NCBI GenBank assembly: GCA_039680785.1
Contig: JBDKSF010000043.1
Span: 1-64,000 of the forward strand
Source: Candidatus Cloacimonas sp.
Lineage (GTDB): Bacteria; Cloacimonadota; Cloacimonadia; Cloacimonadales; Cloacimonadaceae
Direction of reading: 5' to 3'
DNA length: 64,000 nucleotides
The translations under genes were made by a program, and so were the position numbers. The number at the start of each line of letters is the position of its first letter. Position 1 is the stretch's first letter. Below, in pieces: positions 54,284 through 61,900 of the stretch. Below the pieces are notes generated by a model that was not told the DNA's origin, did no database searches, and worked only from the letters and a program-made list of their open reading frames with translations.

Positions 54284-55171
54284 CTATTTTCTTTGCGTGC
54301 TTTTAATATTAAAGTCCTCAGGAAAGCTGAAACTGTTGTTCAGATCGCTCAAGATAGAATGAAAAACCTCTTTTCCGAGTTCCGGAGAGGATTTTATCCA
54401 GCGGGCCAGAATCCGCAGCTGACAATAATAACCTAAAATGCGGTCTATATTAAAGTAATTGAAGAAGTTATAATCATCAATCCAACGCCAGCGCAATATA
54501 TCATAGCCCCTTTCTCTGTAGAGGATATTGTTTTGTTCATAAATGCGAATTAAGGCATTATACAGATCATCTTCTTTGCCCAAGCCAAAATCCGCGGTAT
54601 GGCTTTTACTAAGTTTATCCACAATTTCATCTTCACCTACGAGATATTGAGCATAAGGCAAATTGAATTTATGACCGTTTATAGCGGTTAAAATATTTCT
54701 GATATGCGCATCGAAAGCATACCAGTTTTTGATAAAGTCGTTTGTTCCATTAGCAGCCCAACTATAGAACTTATTTAAGAGTTCCAGTTCGGTTTGCGAA
54801 TAGGGCTGTTTTTCTTCCTGTTTTAAAACCTGGATGATGGTTATTTTGATGAAATCAGGCAGTATTTTAAATTCAAGAGGTGTTTTTAATTCTGGATTTT
54901 CTATGGCTCCGCGCAAGAAGACCAAATATTCTTCCCAAAAATCATCCGAATAGAGACCTTCCATATTGCGTTCTTTATTAGTTTTATACACCATTCGCAA
55001 GAGGTTATCCAAATCCATTGGCAGATGCAGAATTTCCAATAAGTGATAATCTTTTTCACTCACTTGTGCGTGTGCCTCAGCTAAAAATTCTTCTGGTAAC
55101 CAGGGTAATTTTGTATCTTCTATATTTAAGTTGGGCAAACCACAAACAAAAGAATAGTAGTCCTGTTTCAT
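54284..55171 (-). CDS. DUF2764 protein, probable V-ATPase subunit C equivalent
   Basis: A 295-residue helical protein of the DUF2764 family (YYSFVCGLPNLNIEDTKLPW near the start, LRWRWIDDYNFFNYFNIDRI near the end). It sits between E and A, where subunit C is encoded in other operons, and no recognisable C subunit is present. I infer that it is the socket linking the shaft to the membrane ring. This arrangement is known from Bacteroidetes-type operons. Confidence 0.82.
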   Translation of the reverse strand: MKQDYYSFVCGLPNLNIEDTKLPWLPEEFLAEAHAQVSEKDYHLLEILHLPMDLDNLLRMVYKTNKERNMEGLYSDDFWEEYLVFLRGAIENPELKTPLEFKILPDFIKITIIQVLKQEEKQPYSQTELELLNKFYSWAANGTNDFIKNWYAFDAHIRNILTAINGHKFNLPYAQYLVGEDEIVDKLSKSHTADFGLGKEDDLYNALIRIYEQNNILYRERGYDILRWRWIDDYNFFNYFNIDRILGYYCQLRILARWIKSSPELGKEVFHSILSDLNNSFSFPEDFNIKSTQRK

Positions 55172-55177
55172 AATTTC

Positions 55178-55783
55178 CTATTTGCCAAAAAGTATTTCCT
55201 TAGTGCGAGGGCGTAAGTAATTCTTAAAGAGATTGGCAAAATCCTCTCCATCAAACATAATTTGATAGGTCTTATCTTCGGGAGCGATAACAAATCCTTG
55301 TTTCATCGTTGGGGAGAAATTAATCTGTAATTTGCCATCTAATATGTCTTTAAGTGATTTCAGATAAAAATCATCCAAAAGGGGTTTCATCTTTTCACTG
55401 ATAGTTATAATTCCAGAAGCATTGTTTTCCTTCCAAGCAGTAATTGCCTCAAGGATAATCTTTTTAACAAATTCAGCATCGTTGAAGGTCTCGGATACTT
55501 TAGCATTTAATGCTTCGGAAAGAACCAAATCGGTTATTTTTTGTTTGAGGGCGCTTAAAGTGTGATTATACGCCATATTTAAATCGGAATCAGTATTCTT
55601 TTTGAGGTCGTTGGTTTTCTTTTCCGCATCCTGTATAATTTTTTCCGCTTCCATTTTTGCCTGGGCAATTGTCTTTTCTGCTTGCTCATTGGCAGCGGAA
55701 ATTATTTTTTCTGCTTCGGCATTTGCTTTGGAAACACCTTCATCATAAACGCGTTTGAGTAAATCTTGTAACTGGTCGCTCAT
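55178..55783 (-). CDS. ntpE: V-type ATPase subunit E (peripheral stalk)
   Basis: A 201-residue peripheral-stalk subunit and first gene of the operon. The N-terminal half is an Ala/Glu/Lys-rich coiled coil (KANAEAEKIISAANEQAEKT) and the C-terminal half is the globular head-binding domain. No separate subunit G/H is seen to pair with it. A TTGACA on this strand at 55842-55837 is the likely operon promoter. Confidence 0.9.
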   Translation of the reverse strand: MSDQLQDLLKRVYDEGVSKANAEAEKIISAANEQAEKTIAQAKMEAEKIIQDAEKKTNDLKKNTDSDLNMAYNHTLSALKQKITDLVLSEALNAKVSETFNDAEFVKKIILEAITAWKENNASGIITISEKMKPLLDDFYLKSLKDILDGKLQINFSPTMKQGFVIAPEDKTYQIMFDGEDFANLFKNYLRPRTKEILFGK

Positions 55784-55814
55784 AATTCATCTCCAGTAAA
55801 ATCACTTTTGTCTC

Positions 55815-55842
55815 CAACTAAACTATTGCTTTATTTTGTCAA
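55815..55842 (-). promoter_or_regulatory. Probable promoter of the V-ATPase operon
   Basis: TTGACA (55842-55837 on the minus strand), a 16-base spacer, and TAGTTG at 55820-55815. The -10 box is poor, but the -35 box matches those of other genes here and the distance to ntpE is right. Confidence 0.4.
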
Positions 55843-55876
55843 TTAAAAATTGTGAACAGGAAATTAAAGGGGTTTT

Positions 55877-56216
55877 TAGCCACCGAAGACACCGAAAAAA
55901 ACGAGAGCACCGAAAATATATATACGCATAATACATAAATTTGTGATACAGTTATTTTTACCACTGAAAACACTGAGAACACTGAAAACACTGAGGACAC
56001 TGAGAAAACCGAGTGCACCGAAAATATATATGACTCCAATAAGTAAGTTTGTTATACAGTTATTTTTACCACTGAAAACACTGAGAACACTGAAAACACT
56101 GAGGAAACTGAGAAAACCGAGTGCACCGAAAATATTTATGGTTCCAATAAGTAAGTTTGTTATACAAGATTTTTTTAGCCACCGAAGACACCGAAAAAAC
56201 CGAGTGCACCGAAAAG
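55877..56216 (+). repeat. 108-nt tandem repeat built of CACTGARAA words
   Basis: About three copies with a period of 108-109 (GTTATTTTTACC at 55951 and 56059, with a diverged version at 56168). Inside each, CACTGAAAA, CACTGAGAA and CACCGAAAA recur every 9-10 bases. Translations of it are low-complexity and not credible genes. Confidence 0.85.
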
Positions 56217-56243
56217 GACAATTTTTATTCTACTATCTAATTT

Positions 56244-56650
56244 CACTACCTAACTGGCTTTTTTACATATCTTTTCATTCTTGCACAGTATCTTCATTAT
56301 AATATTATTATAATCTCATCTATTACAACAAATTGCAACGATATTTTCACCCTGTGTTTCACCTTTCCACCTTTTCACTTTTCCACTTTTTCACCTTTCC
56401 ACTTTTTCACTTTTTCACTTTTTTTGCGGAGGAACAGCGTCCTCCGACTACACCTTTCCACCTTTTCACTTTTCCACCCTTCCACCCTTCCACCCTTCCA
56501 CCATTCCACCTTTCCACCTTTCCACTTTTACACTACCTAACTGACTTTTTTACATATCTTTTCATTCTTGCACAATATCTTCATTATAATATTATTATAA
56601 ATCCATCTATTACAATAAATTGCAACGATATTTTCATCCTGTGTTTCACC
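56244..56650 (+). repeat. 120-nt direct repeat, 287 bases apart, with pyrimidine tracts
   Basis: 56244-56363 and 56531-56650 match with few differences and no gaps (CACTACCTAACTG to GTGTTTCACC). After each copy follow CACTTTTCCAC-type pyrimidine repeats (to about 56430 and 56705). A copy of the 31-nt hairpin element is inserted between them. Confidence 0.8.
56426..56452 (-). repeat. 31-nt hairpin element, minus-strand copy
   Basis: On the minus strand it reads TGTAGTCGGAGGACGC then TGTTCCTCCGC, matching the units at 41.8 kb at 22 of 27 positions. CGGAGGA/TCCTCCG forms a short stem. Confidence 0.75.
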
Positions 56651-56705
56651 TTTTCACTTTTCCACTTTTTCACCTTTCCACTTTTCCACTTTTCCACCTC
56701 TCCAC

Positions 56706-56808
56706 CTCTCGACTTCAAGACCTCTCGACCTCAAGACCCCTCGACCTCAAGACCTCTCGACTTCAAGACCCCTCGACTTCAAGACCTCTCGACCCCTCGA
56801 CCCCTCAA
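56706..56808 (-). repeat. GTCGAGARG 9-nt tandem repeat (copy 2, inverted)
   Basis: On the plus strand CTCTCGACTTCAAGAC and CCCCTCGACCTCAAGAC recur about eight times; the reverse complement is the GTCGAGAGGTC unit of 43.7 kb with TTGAA in place of AAAAA linkers. Confidence 0.85.
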
Positions 56809-56837
56809 CCCCTCCACCCCAAGCCCCCTCCCCACTT

Positions 56838-56924
56838 ACAGTAACATCACAGTAACAATTCTCTTACACTACTGTAATGGCATTAACTATGTGTTAGGGA
56901 AGTGTTAGAGAAATATTACGGAAC
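56838..56924. repeat. GTAACA quasi-palindromic dispersed element, copy C
   Basis: ACAGTAACATCACAGTAACA then ATTCTCTTAC; the far end (GTTAGAGAAATATTACGGAA) is the approximate inverse. The longest and most diverged of the three copies. Confidence 0.65.
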
Positions 56925-57089
56925 CAACTATGTGACAATGTGATACGCCATTATGCAAAAATGGATGGTGGAGCAGACCTGAAAATGCAATCCAGTAAAT
57001 GCAGAGTGAAAATTAGTTTAGCATAATCTGCGGGAAAAGTTCTTGCTTGACAGAAACCTATATCCTAAAATTTAGTTCAGAAAATAAAT

Positions 57090-57167
57090 CGGGATGTAGC
57101 GCAGACCGGTTAGCGCGCTCGGTTCGGGACCGAGAAGTCGGAGGTTCAAATCCTCTCATCCCGACCA
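57090..57167 (+). tRNA. tRNA-Pro (anticodon CGG)
   Basis: A full cloverleaf of 78 bases including an encoded CCA. Acceptor stem CGGGATG/CATCCCG, anticodon stem-loop CTCGG-TTCGGGA-CCGAG giving anticodon CGG, and T arm GAGGTTCAAATCCTC (the last with GAGG/CCTC pairs). C1-G72 and discriminator A73 are typical of bacterial tRNA-Pro. TTGACA at 57047-57052 lies about 40 bases upstream, but the -10 box is unclear. Confidence 0.96.
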
Positions 57168-57217
57168 GTTTTTGTTATAAATCACATAATTAATGTCAGT
57201 ATGAAAAGGTGTAAAAA

Positions 57218-58975
57218 GTGTCCGAAAGCAAGCAGTCATTCACATATTATCTAAAGCTTCTCTATCCATTTGTAAAAAAGGATATGGGGCTGCTATTATT
57301 TGGACTTTTTGCCATGCTGATAACTTCCGGCTTACGGTTGCTTAATCCCCTTATTTTGGCAAGAATCATAGACCGCAGCATACCCGATAAAAATATGGCA
57401 CAGATGTTTCGTTATGGCTTATATTTCATTGTCGTAATAATTCTATCGGGCATATTATCCTATTTACAGGTCTTATTGCTCTCGCGTTTAGGTATAAAAA
57501 TCATTACCAAATTCAAGGGTAATGTCTTCAAACATCTATTGAAGTTGCCCGTTGCCTGGTTTAATAAACAACCGGTGGGCGAACTTATTGCCCGGGTGGA
57601 AAGTGACAGTGAAAGAGTTAAAGTTCTCTTTTCAGACCTGTCTATCACTATTATTGGCAATGTGTTGTTTTTCATTGGCGGTTTTGTAGTGCTTTTCTTT
57701 CTGCAATGGCAAATTACCATTTATATTTTACCAGCCATAATACTTTGTGCAGTTGGTTATTGGTTTCTGTTTAAATACTTGAATAAATTTTTCCGTTTAA
57801 TCCGAGAACGCTATGCTGTAATTAGTGCTAAAATAACTGATTATGTTCAGGGAATCCAAATGCTGCAAGCATTAAATCAGGAAAAAAAGGCATTAAAAGA
57901 TGTGGAAAAGGCATCTCTGGAAAAGAAAAAGATTGAAGTTCACACCCAGCTGATTGAATACAGTTCTCAAAGCGTTTTCAGTTTTATTGTAAATGTAATT
58001 TTCATCATTATCGTTATTTTGGTGTCTGCACCAAAAATTATCGCCGGAACTTTAACTGTAGGAATTCTAATTGTTTTTATTCAATACATCTATCAACTTG
58101 TCTGGCCTCTTATGCAAATCTCAGAAAATGTAATGCAAATTCAGCGTTCTTTTGCTTCTTTAAAAAGGATTTTGGAACTTACGGAGCTGCCAACCGAAGA
58201 TGATAATTATAGTGGAACTTTAATGCCTGTTTTTGAACAGGAAATACGGTTCGAAAATGTGTGGTTTGCCTATAAAGAGGATGAATGGATATTGAAAGAT
58301 GTTTCGTTCACTATTCCCAAAGGTAAAAAAATTGCCCTGGTAGGTCCTTCCGGAAGTGGAAAAACCACTACCGTGAGTTTATTGTGCGGATTTTATCCGG
58401 TAGGAAAAGGTAGAATTTTAATTGATGGCGTTCCTTTAAGTGATATGGATTTTCGGGAATGGAGAAGAAAAATCGGGCTTATTTTGCAGGATGTATATTT
58501 ATTCCCGGGTAGTATTTTGGAAAATGTGCGGGTTTACAATGACCAAATTGAAGAAGAAAAAGTGCAAAAGGCAATTTCCATTGTGCAAATGGACGAATTC
58601 ATCCAAAAATTACCGGAAGGAATAAATACAGAACTGGCAGAACGCGGACAAAACATTTCCCAGGGTGAAAAACAGCTGATTAGCTTTGCCCGTGCTTTGG
58701 CTTTTGAAGCGGAAATAATTATTATGGATGAAGCCACCGCTTCCATTGATCCTCAAACTGAAGCCAAAATTCAACATTCAATGCAAAATTTGCTTGCTGG
58801 AAAAACAGCTCTCGTTGTTGCTCACAGATTAACTTCTGTCTTGGACGCAGATGAAATTTTATACTTTAGCGATGGCAAAATTGCCGCCAGAGGTAAACAC
58901 GCAGAATTACTGAAGACCTCCCCCGAATACCAAAAATTGGTGGAACTGCAAATGCTCAAGGTGCAGGATGAATAA
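57218..58975 (+). CDS. ABC exporter half-transporter 1 (consensus Walker B, degenerate signature)
   Basis: A 585-residue half-transporter: six membrane helices (about 1-310) and an ATPase domain. Walker A GPSGSGKTTT, Walker B IIIMDEATASID with catalytic Glu, and switch His in VVAHRLTSV. The signature is degenerate, ISQGEKQ instead of LSGGQ. GTG start with AAAAGGTG upstream; the nearby ATG at 57201 is out of frame. It overlaps the second half-transporter by 8 bases, so the two form a heterodimer. Substrate unknown (drug or lipid type). Confidence 0.93.
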   Translation: MSESKQSFTYYLKLLYPFVKKDMGLLLFGLFAMLITSGLRLLNPLILARIIDRSIPDKNMAQMFRYGLYFIVVIILSGILSYLQVLLLSRLGIKIITKFKGNVFKHLLKLPVAWFNKQPVGELIARVESDSERVKVLFSDLSITIIGNVLFFIGGFVVLFFLQWQITIYILPAIILCAVGYWFLFKYLNKFFRLIRERYAVISAKITDYVQGIQMLQALNQEKKALKDVEKASLEKKKIEVHTQLIEYSSQSVFSFIVNVIFIIIVILVSAPKIIAGTLTVGILIVFIQYIYQLVWPLMQISENVMQIQRSFASLKRILELTELPTEDDNYSGTLMPVFEQEIRFENVWFAYKEDEWILKDVSFTIPKGKKIALVGPSGSGKTTTVSLLCGFYPVGKGRILIDGVPLSDMDFREWRRKIGLILQDVYLFPGSILENVRVYNDQIEEEKVQKAISIVQMDEFIQKLPEGINTELAERGQNISQGEKQLISFARALAFEAEIIIMDEATASIDPQTEAKIQHSMQNLLAGKTALVVAHRLTSVLDADEILYFSDGKIAARGKHAELLKTSPEYQKLVELQMLKVQDE

Positions 58976-60725
58976 ACACATTAAATGGATTTTGGAACAA
59001 TATAAAGCGCAAAAATGGTTTGTGCTAATTATGATAGTCCTTACCCTTTTAACCTCCATTGTTTCCATTGCCTTTCCTTATGTGTTTAAAGAAATGCTGG
59101 ATCTGCTGAAAGATATATTGCACTTTCCCGAAAAATATCCTGAGCCGATGCAAGAGATATATAAAATAATCAAGCTCTTATTTGCCATTGGTTTGGCTCA
59201 ATTGATCACAGGCCTATATCCTGGAATCCGGGGATGGGTGAATATGCGCTTTGAACATTCTCTGCGCATTATGTATTTTAAGCATATACTGAACAAGGAC
59301 TATAACTTCTTTCAGAAATTTAGAACTGGAGATATCGTAACTCGCTTAACGGATGACCTTTCCGATTATCCAAGAGTAAGCTGGTTTTTGTGTTCAGGCA
59401 TTTTCCGCGCGTTTAATTCTTTCAGTATGATTGTGTTTGCGCTGATTGTGATGTTTTCTATTAATACTAAGCTTACTTTACTTTCCATAGCTCCTTTGCC
59501 TTTAATGATGCTGGTTTTTTATTTTACCGCAGATAAGGTATATACAAATTACAATCGCAATCAACAAGCCATTTCTGCCATCAATAATCAGCTGGAAATG
59601 AGTTTTTCCGGAATTCGGATCGTGAAGAGCTTTGTCAGTGAAGAAAAATATAACCGCTTTTTTGATATTGCCCTTGCCAAAAGATTTAAAACGGAAATGA
59701 GTATGGTTAAGCTCAATGCCATTCTTTCTCTTATTTGGCAATACATTGACTATTTTGCCCAGATTGGCGTTATTCTTTTTGGCGGTTACCTTGCCGTGAA
59801 GGGAGAAATCACGGTGGGAACTTTTTTCTTGTTCTATACTTATCTTTCAATGATGATATATCCGCTGATTGATTTGCCTCAACTTTTCCTTTCCGGTAAA
59901 CAGGCATTCGTAAATATAGACCGCTTGGAAGAAATGAAAAGTTATCCTACTTTTAACGAGGAATTGAAAGGACAACATCAAGTTAACGAATTCAGTTTGT
60001 TATCCTTTGAGAATGTTTCTTTTCGTTATCCTGATAAGCAAAATCCGGTGCTGCAAAATGTTAGTTTTGAACTTGGCAAAGGCGAAAGAATGTTAATTTT
60101 AGGCGCTACCGGAAGTGGTAAAACCACTATTGCCAATCTGTTATTAGGCCTCTTAAAATGTGACAGCGGCACCATAAAAATAAACGGGAAATCACTGAAC
60201 GAAATTAATATCAAGTCCCTGCGTAATATAGTTGCTTATGTTCCTCAAGAGCCCTTGCTTTTTGGTGGATCCATTAAAGATAATATTCTTTTTGCCGTGG
60301 AAAAAGCAACGGAAGGTGATTATCAAATTGCCGTAAAGACCTCTCAGCTGGAAGATGAAATTGCTTCTTTTCCTGAAAGAGACAATACATTTGTTGGCAA
60401 TAAAGGTCTTAGCGTTTCCGGAGGGCAAAAACAGCGGCTAACTATTGCCCGGGCTTTGGTAAAAAAACCACAGCTGCTTATTTTGGATGATATAACCGCT
60501 TCCCTCGATGCTGAAAACGAAGAAAAATTGTGGCAAGCGATTGAAGAAAACTATCCTAATATAGCTGCCATCGTTATTTCTCATCGACTTTCCACTTTGC
60601 GTTATGTGGATACCGTTCTTTTTATAGATTCTGAGGGCTTTGCTCACAAAGGCACTCACGATTATCTGGTGTTCAATAATAAAGAATATCACGATTTCTT
60701 GCGTGAACATTTGAAAAAGGCGTAA
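58968..60725 (+). CDS. ABC exporter half-transporter 2 (Asp at catalytic Glu position)
   Basis: Partner of the previous gene, also 585 residues with six helices and an ATPase domain. Walker A GATGSGKTTI, an intact signature SVSGGQKQR, Walker B LLILDDITASLD with Asp508 in place of catalytic Glu, and His in VISHRLSTL. Combined with the first half, one ATP site is complete and the other doubly degenerate, as in heterodimeric exporters such as TM287/288. Confidence 0.93.
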   Translation: MNKHIKWILEQYKAQKWFVLIMIVLTLLTSIVSIAFPYVFKEMLDLLKDILHFPEKYPEPMQEIYKIIKLLFAIGLAQLITGLYPGIRGWVNMRFEHSLRIMYFKHILNKDYNFFQKFRTGDIVTRLTDDLSDYPRVSWFLCSGIFRAFNSFSMIVFALIVMFSINTKLTLLSIAPLPLMMLVFYFTADKVYTNYNRNQQAISAINNQLEMSFSGIRIVKSFVSEEKYNRFFDIALAKRFKTEMSMVKLNAILSLIWQYIDYFAQIGVILFGGYLAVKGEITVGTFFLFYTYLSMMIYPLIDLPQLFLSGKQAFVNIDRLEEMKSYPTFNEELKGQHQVNEFSLLSFENVSFRYPDKQNPVLQNVSFELGKGERMLILGATGSGKTTIANLLLGLLKCDSGTIKINGKSLNEINIKSLRNIVAYVPQEPLLFGGSIKDNILFAVEKATEGDYQIAVKTSQLEDEIASFPERDNTFVGNKGLSVSGGQKQRLTIARALVKKPQLLILDDITASLDAENEEKLWQAIEENYPNIAAIVISHRLSTLRYVDTVLFIDSEGFAHKGTHDYLVFNNKEYHDFLREHLKKA

Positions 60726-60793
60726 GAAAAATAGCATTGACATCTCGGCACAATCTAAAAATGTTGATAAAGAGATTCTGAAGGGAGTAAAAA

Positions 60794-61891
60794 ATGCGAC
60801 GCGGTTTTTTGCTGATTTTGCTATGCACTTTATTTGCACTAAGTTATGCTGATGAGCTGGATGACAAAATGCGTCAATTGCGAGATATGCAAAGTCAACT
60901 GGAAAAAACTCAGCAGAAAGTGCAACAAACCCAAAGCAAAAAAAAACAAACCGAAAGTGAAATAAAACGCACTTCTTCCTTGAAACAAATAACTGAAGCG
61001 AATTTGAATAAATTACGAATAAATGAAAGGATTGTGCAGGACTCACTTAAATCGGTTTTGCAAAGAATTGAATCCACGGATATGCGCATCGGCGATTTGC
61101 AGAGAGAACAAAATGCGGAATTGGACTTGCTTATAAGAGTGGACAGATCCTACAAAAGTTTACAAATAAACCACCGCGATCAGCGTCTGCTAAAGGATTT
61201 TGTGCAAAACACAAAGCAAAAAATCGATATCCTGTCCGGCTATAAAATTACCCTTGCCCAAATTCAAGATTTGCATCGCAGAGAAGCTACCAAACTCTCT
61301 CACGGAGTAAAAGAAGAAAGCTATAAGAAAACAAGCTATGAAAAAAAGATTAAAAATCTTTCCACTCAAAGCCAAAAACTTACCAAAGAACAAACGGCAC
61401 TGCAAGCCCAAATTGAAAAATTGAAGAAAGACAGCGCTCAACTGGAAGGACTAATTGCCCAATTGATGAAACAACAGGGTAAAGAACCCTCCAGCTATCA
61501 ATTTACCGGTAAAAAAATCTCCTGGCCCCTCAGAGGCAAAATAATCAGAAATTATGGAGAAGAAACCAGAAGTTACGGGACCAGCGTTGTTAGCAATGGA
61601 ATTGAAATTGCCGCCAAAGAAGGGACAAAAGTTGTTGCCGCAGATGATGGAGAAGTTATTTTTGCCGATCGTTACGGTGGGCAGGGAAAATTGATCATAA
61701 TAGATCATAAAAATGGCTTTTTCACGCTCTATGCTTATAATAGTGAATTATTGGTAAGCCGAGGGGCAAAAGTGAAAAAGGGACAAACAATTGCCAAAAG
61801 TGGAATGACCGGTTCTGCAAGTGAACCATCCTTGCATTTTGAACTGCGCAAAGATGGGAAAGCCATAAATCCTATGCCATATTTGGAGTAA
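60794..61891 (+). CDS. EnvC-like murein hydrolase activator with degenerate LytM domain
   Basis: A 365-residue exported protein: signal peptide (RRGFLLILLCTLFALSYA), then coiled coil from about 20 to 235 (MRQLRDMQSQLEKTQQKVQQ), and a C-terminal LytM/M23 fold at 240-365. The zinc ligands of active M23 enzymes are changed: SNGIEIAA replaces the H-x-G-x-D segment, TLYAYNSELL has Asn in place of the loop His, and only one His of the HLHFE motif remains (SLHFEL). This fits an EnvC-type activator of cell-wall amidases, not an active endopeptidase. GGGAG site before the ATG. The amidase partner is not in the window. Confidence 0.87.
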   Translation: MRRGFLLILLCTLFALSYADELDDKMRQLRDMQSQLEKTQQKVQQTQSKKKQTESEIKRTSSLKQITEANLNKLRINERIVQDSLKSVLQRIESTDMRIGDLQREQNAELDLLIRVDRSYKSLQINHRDQRLLKDFVQNTKQKIDILSGYKITLAQIQDLHRREATKLSHGVKEESYKKTSYEKKIKNLSTQSQKLTKEQTALQAQIEKLKKDSAQLEGLIAQLMKQQGKEPSSYQFTGKKISWPLRGKIIRNYGEETRSYGTSVVSNGIEIAAKEGTKVVAADDGEVIFADRYGGQGKLIIIDHKNGFFTLYAYNSELLVSRGAKVKKGQTIAKSGMTGSASEPSLHFELRKDGKAINPMPYLE

Positions 61892-61900
61892 GGAGGTATT

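Noticed and set aside
55943-56908. Two open frames (119 and 191 codons) rich in Phe/His/Ser/Pro words
   Set aside because: They are translations of the tandem and pyrimidine repeats. Composition is extreme, no ribosome site or domain is visible, and the repeat periods explain the open frame.
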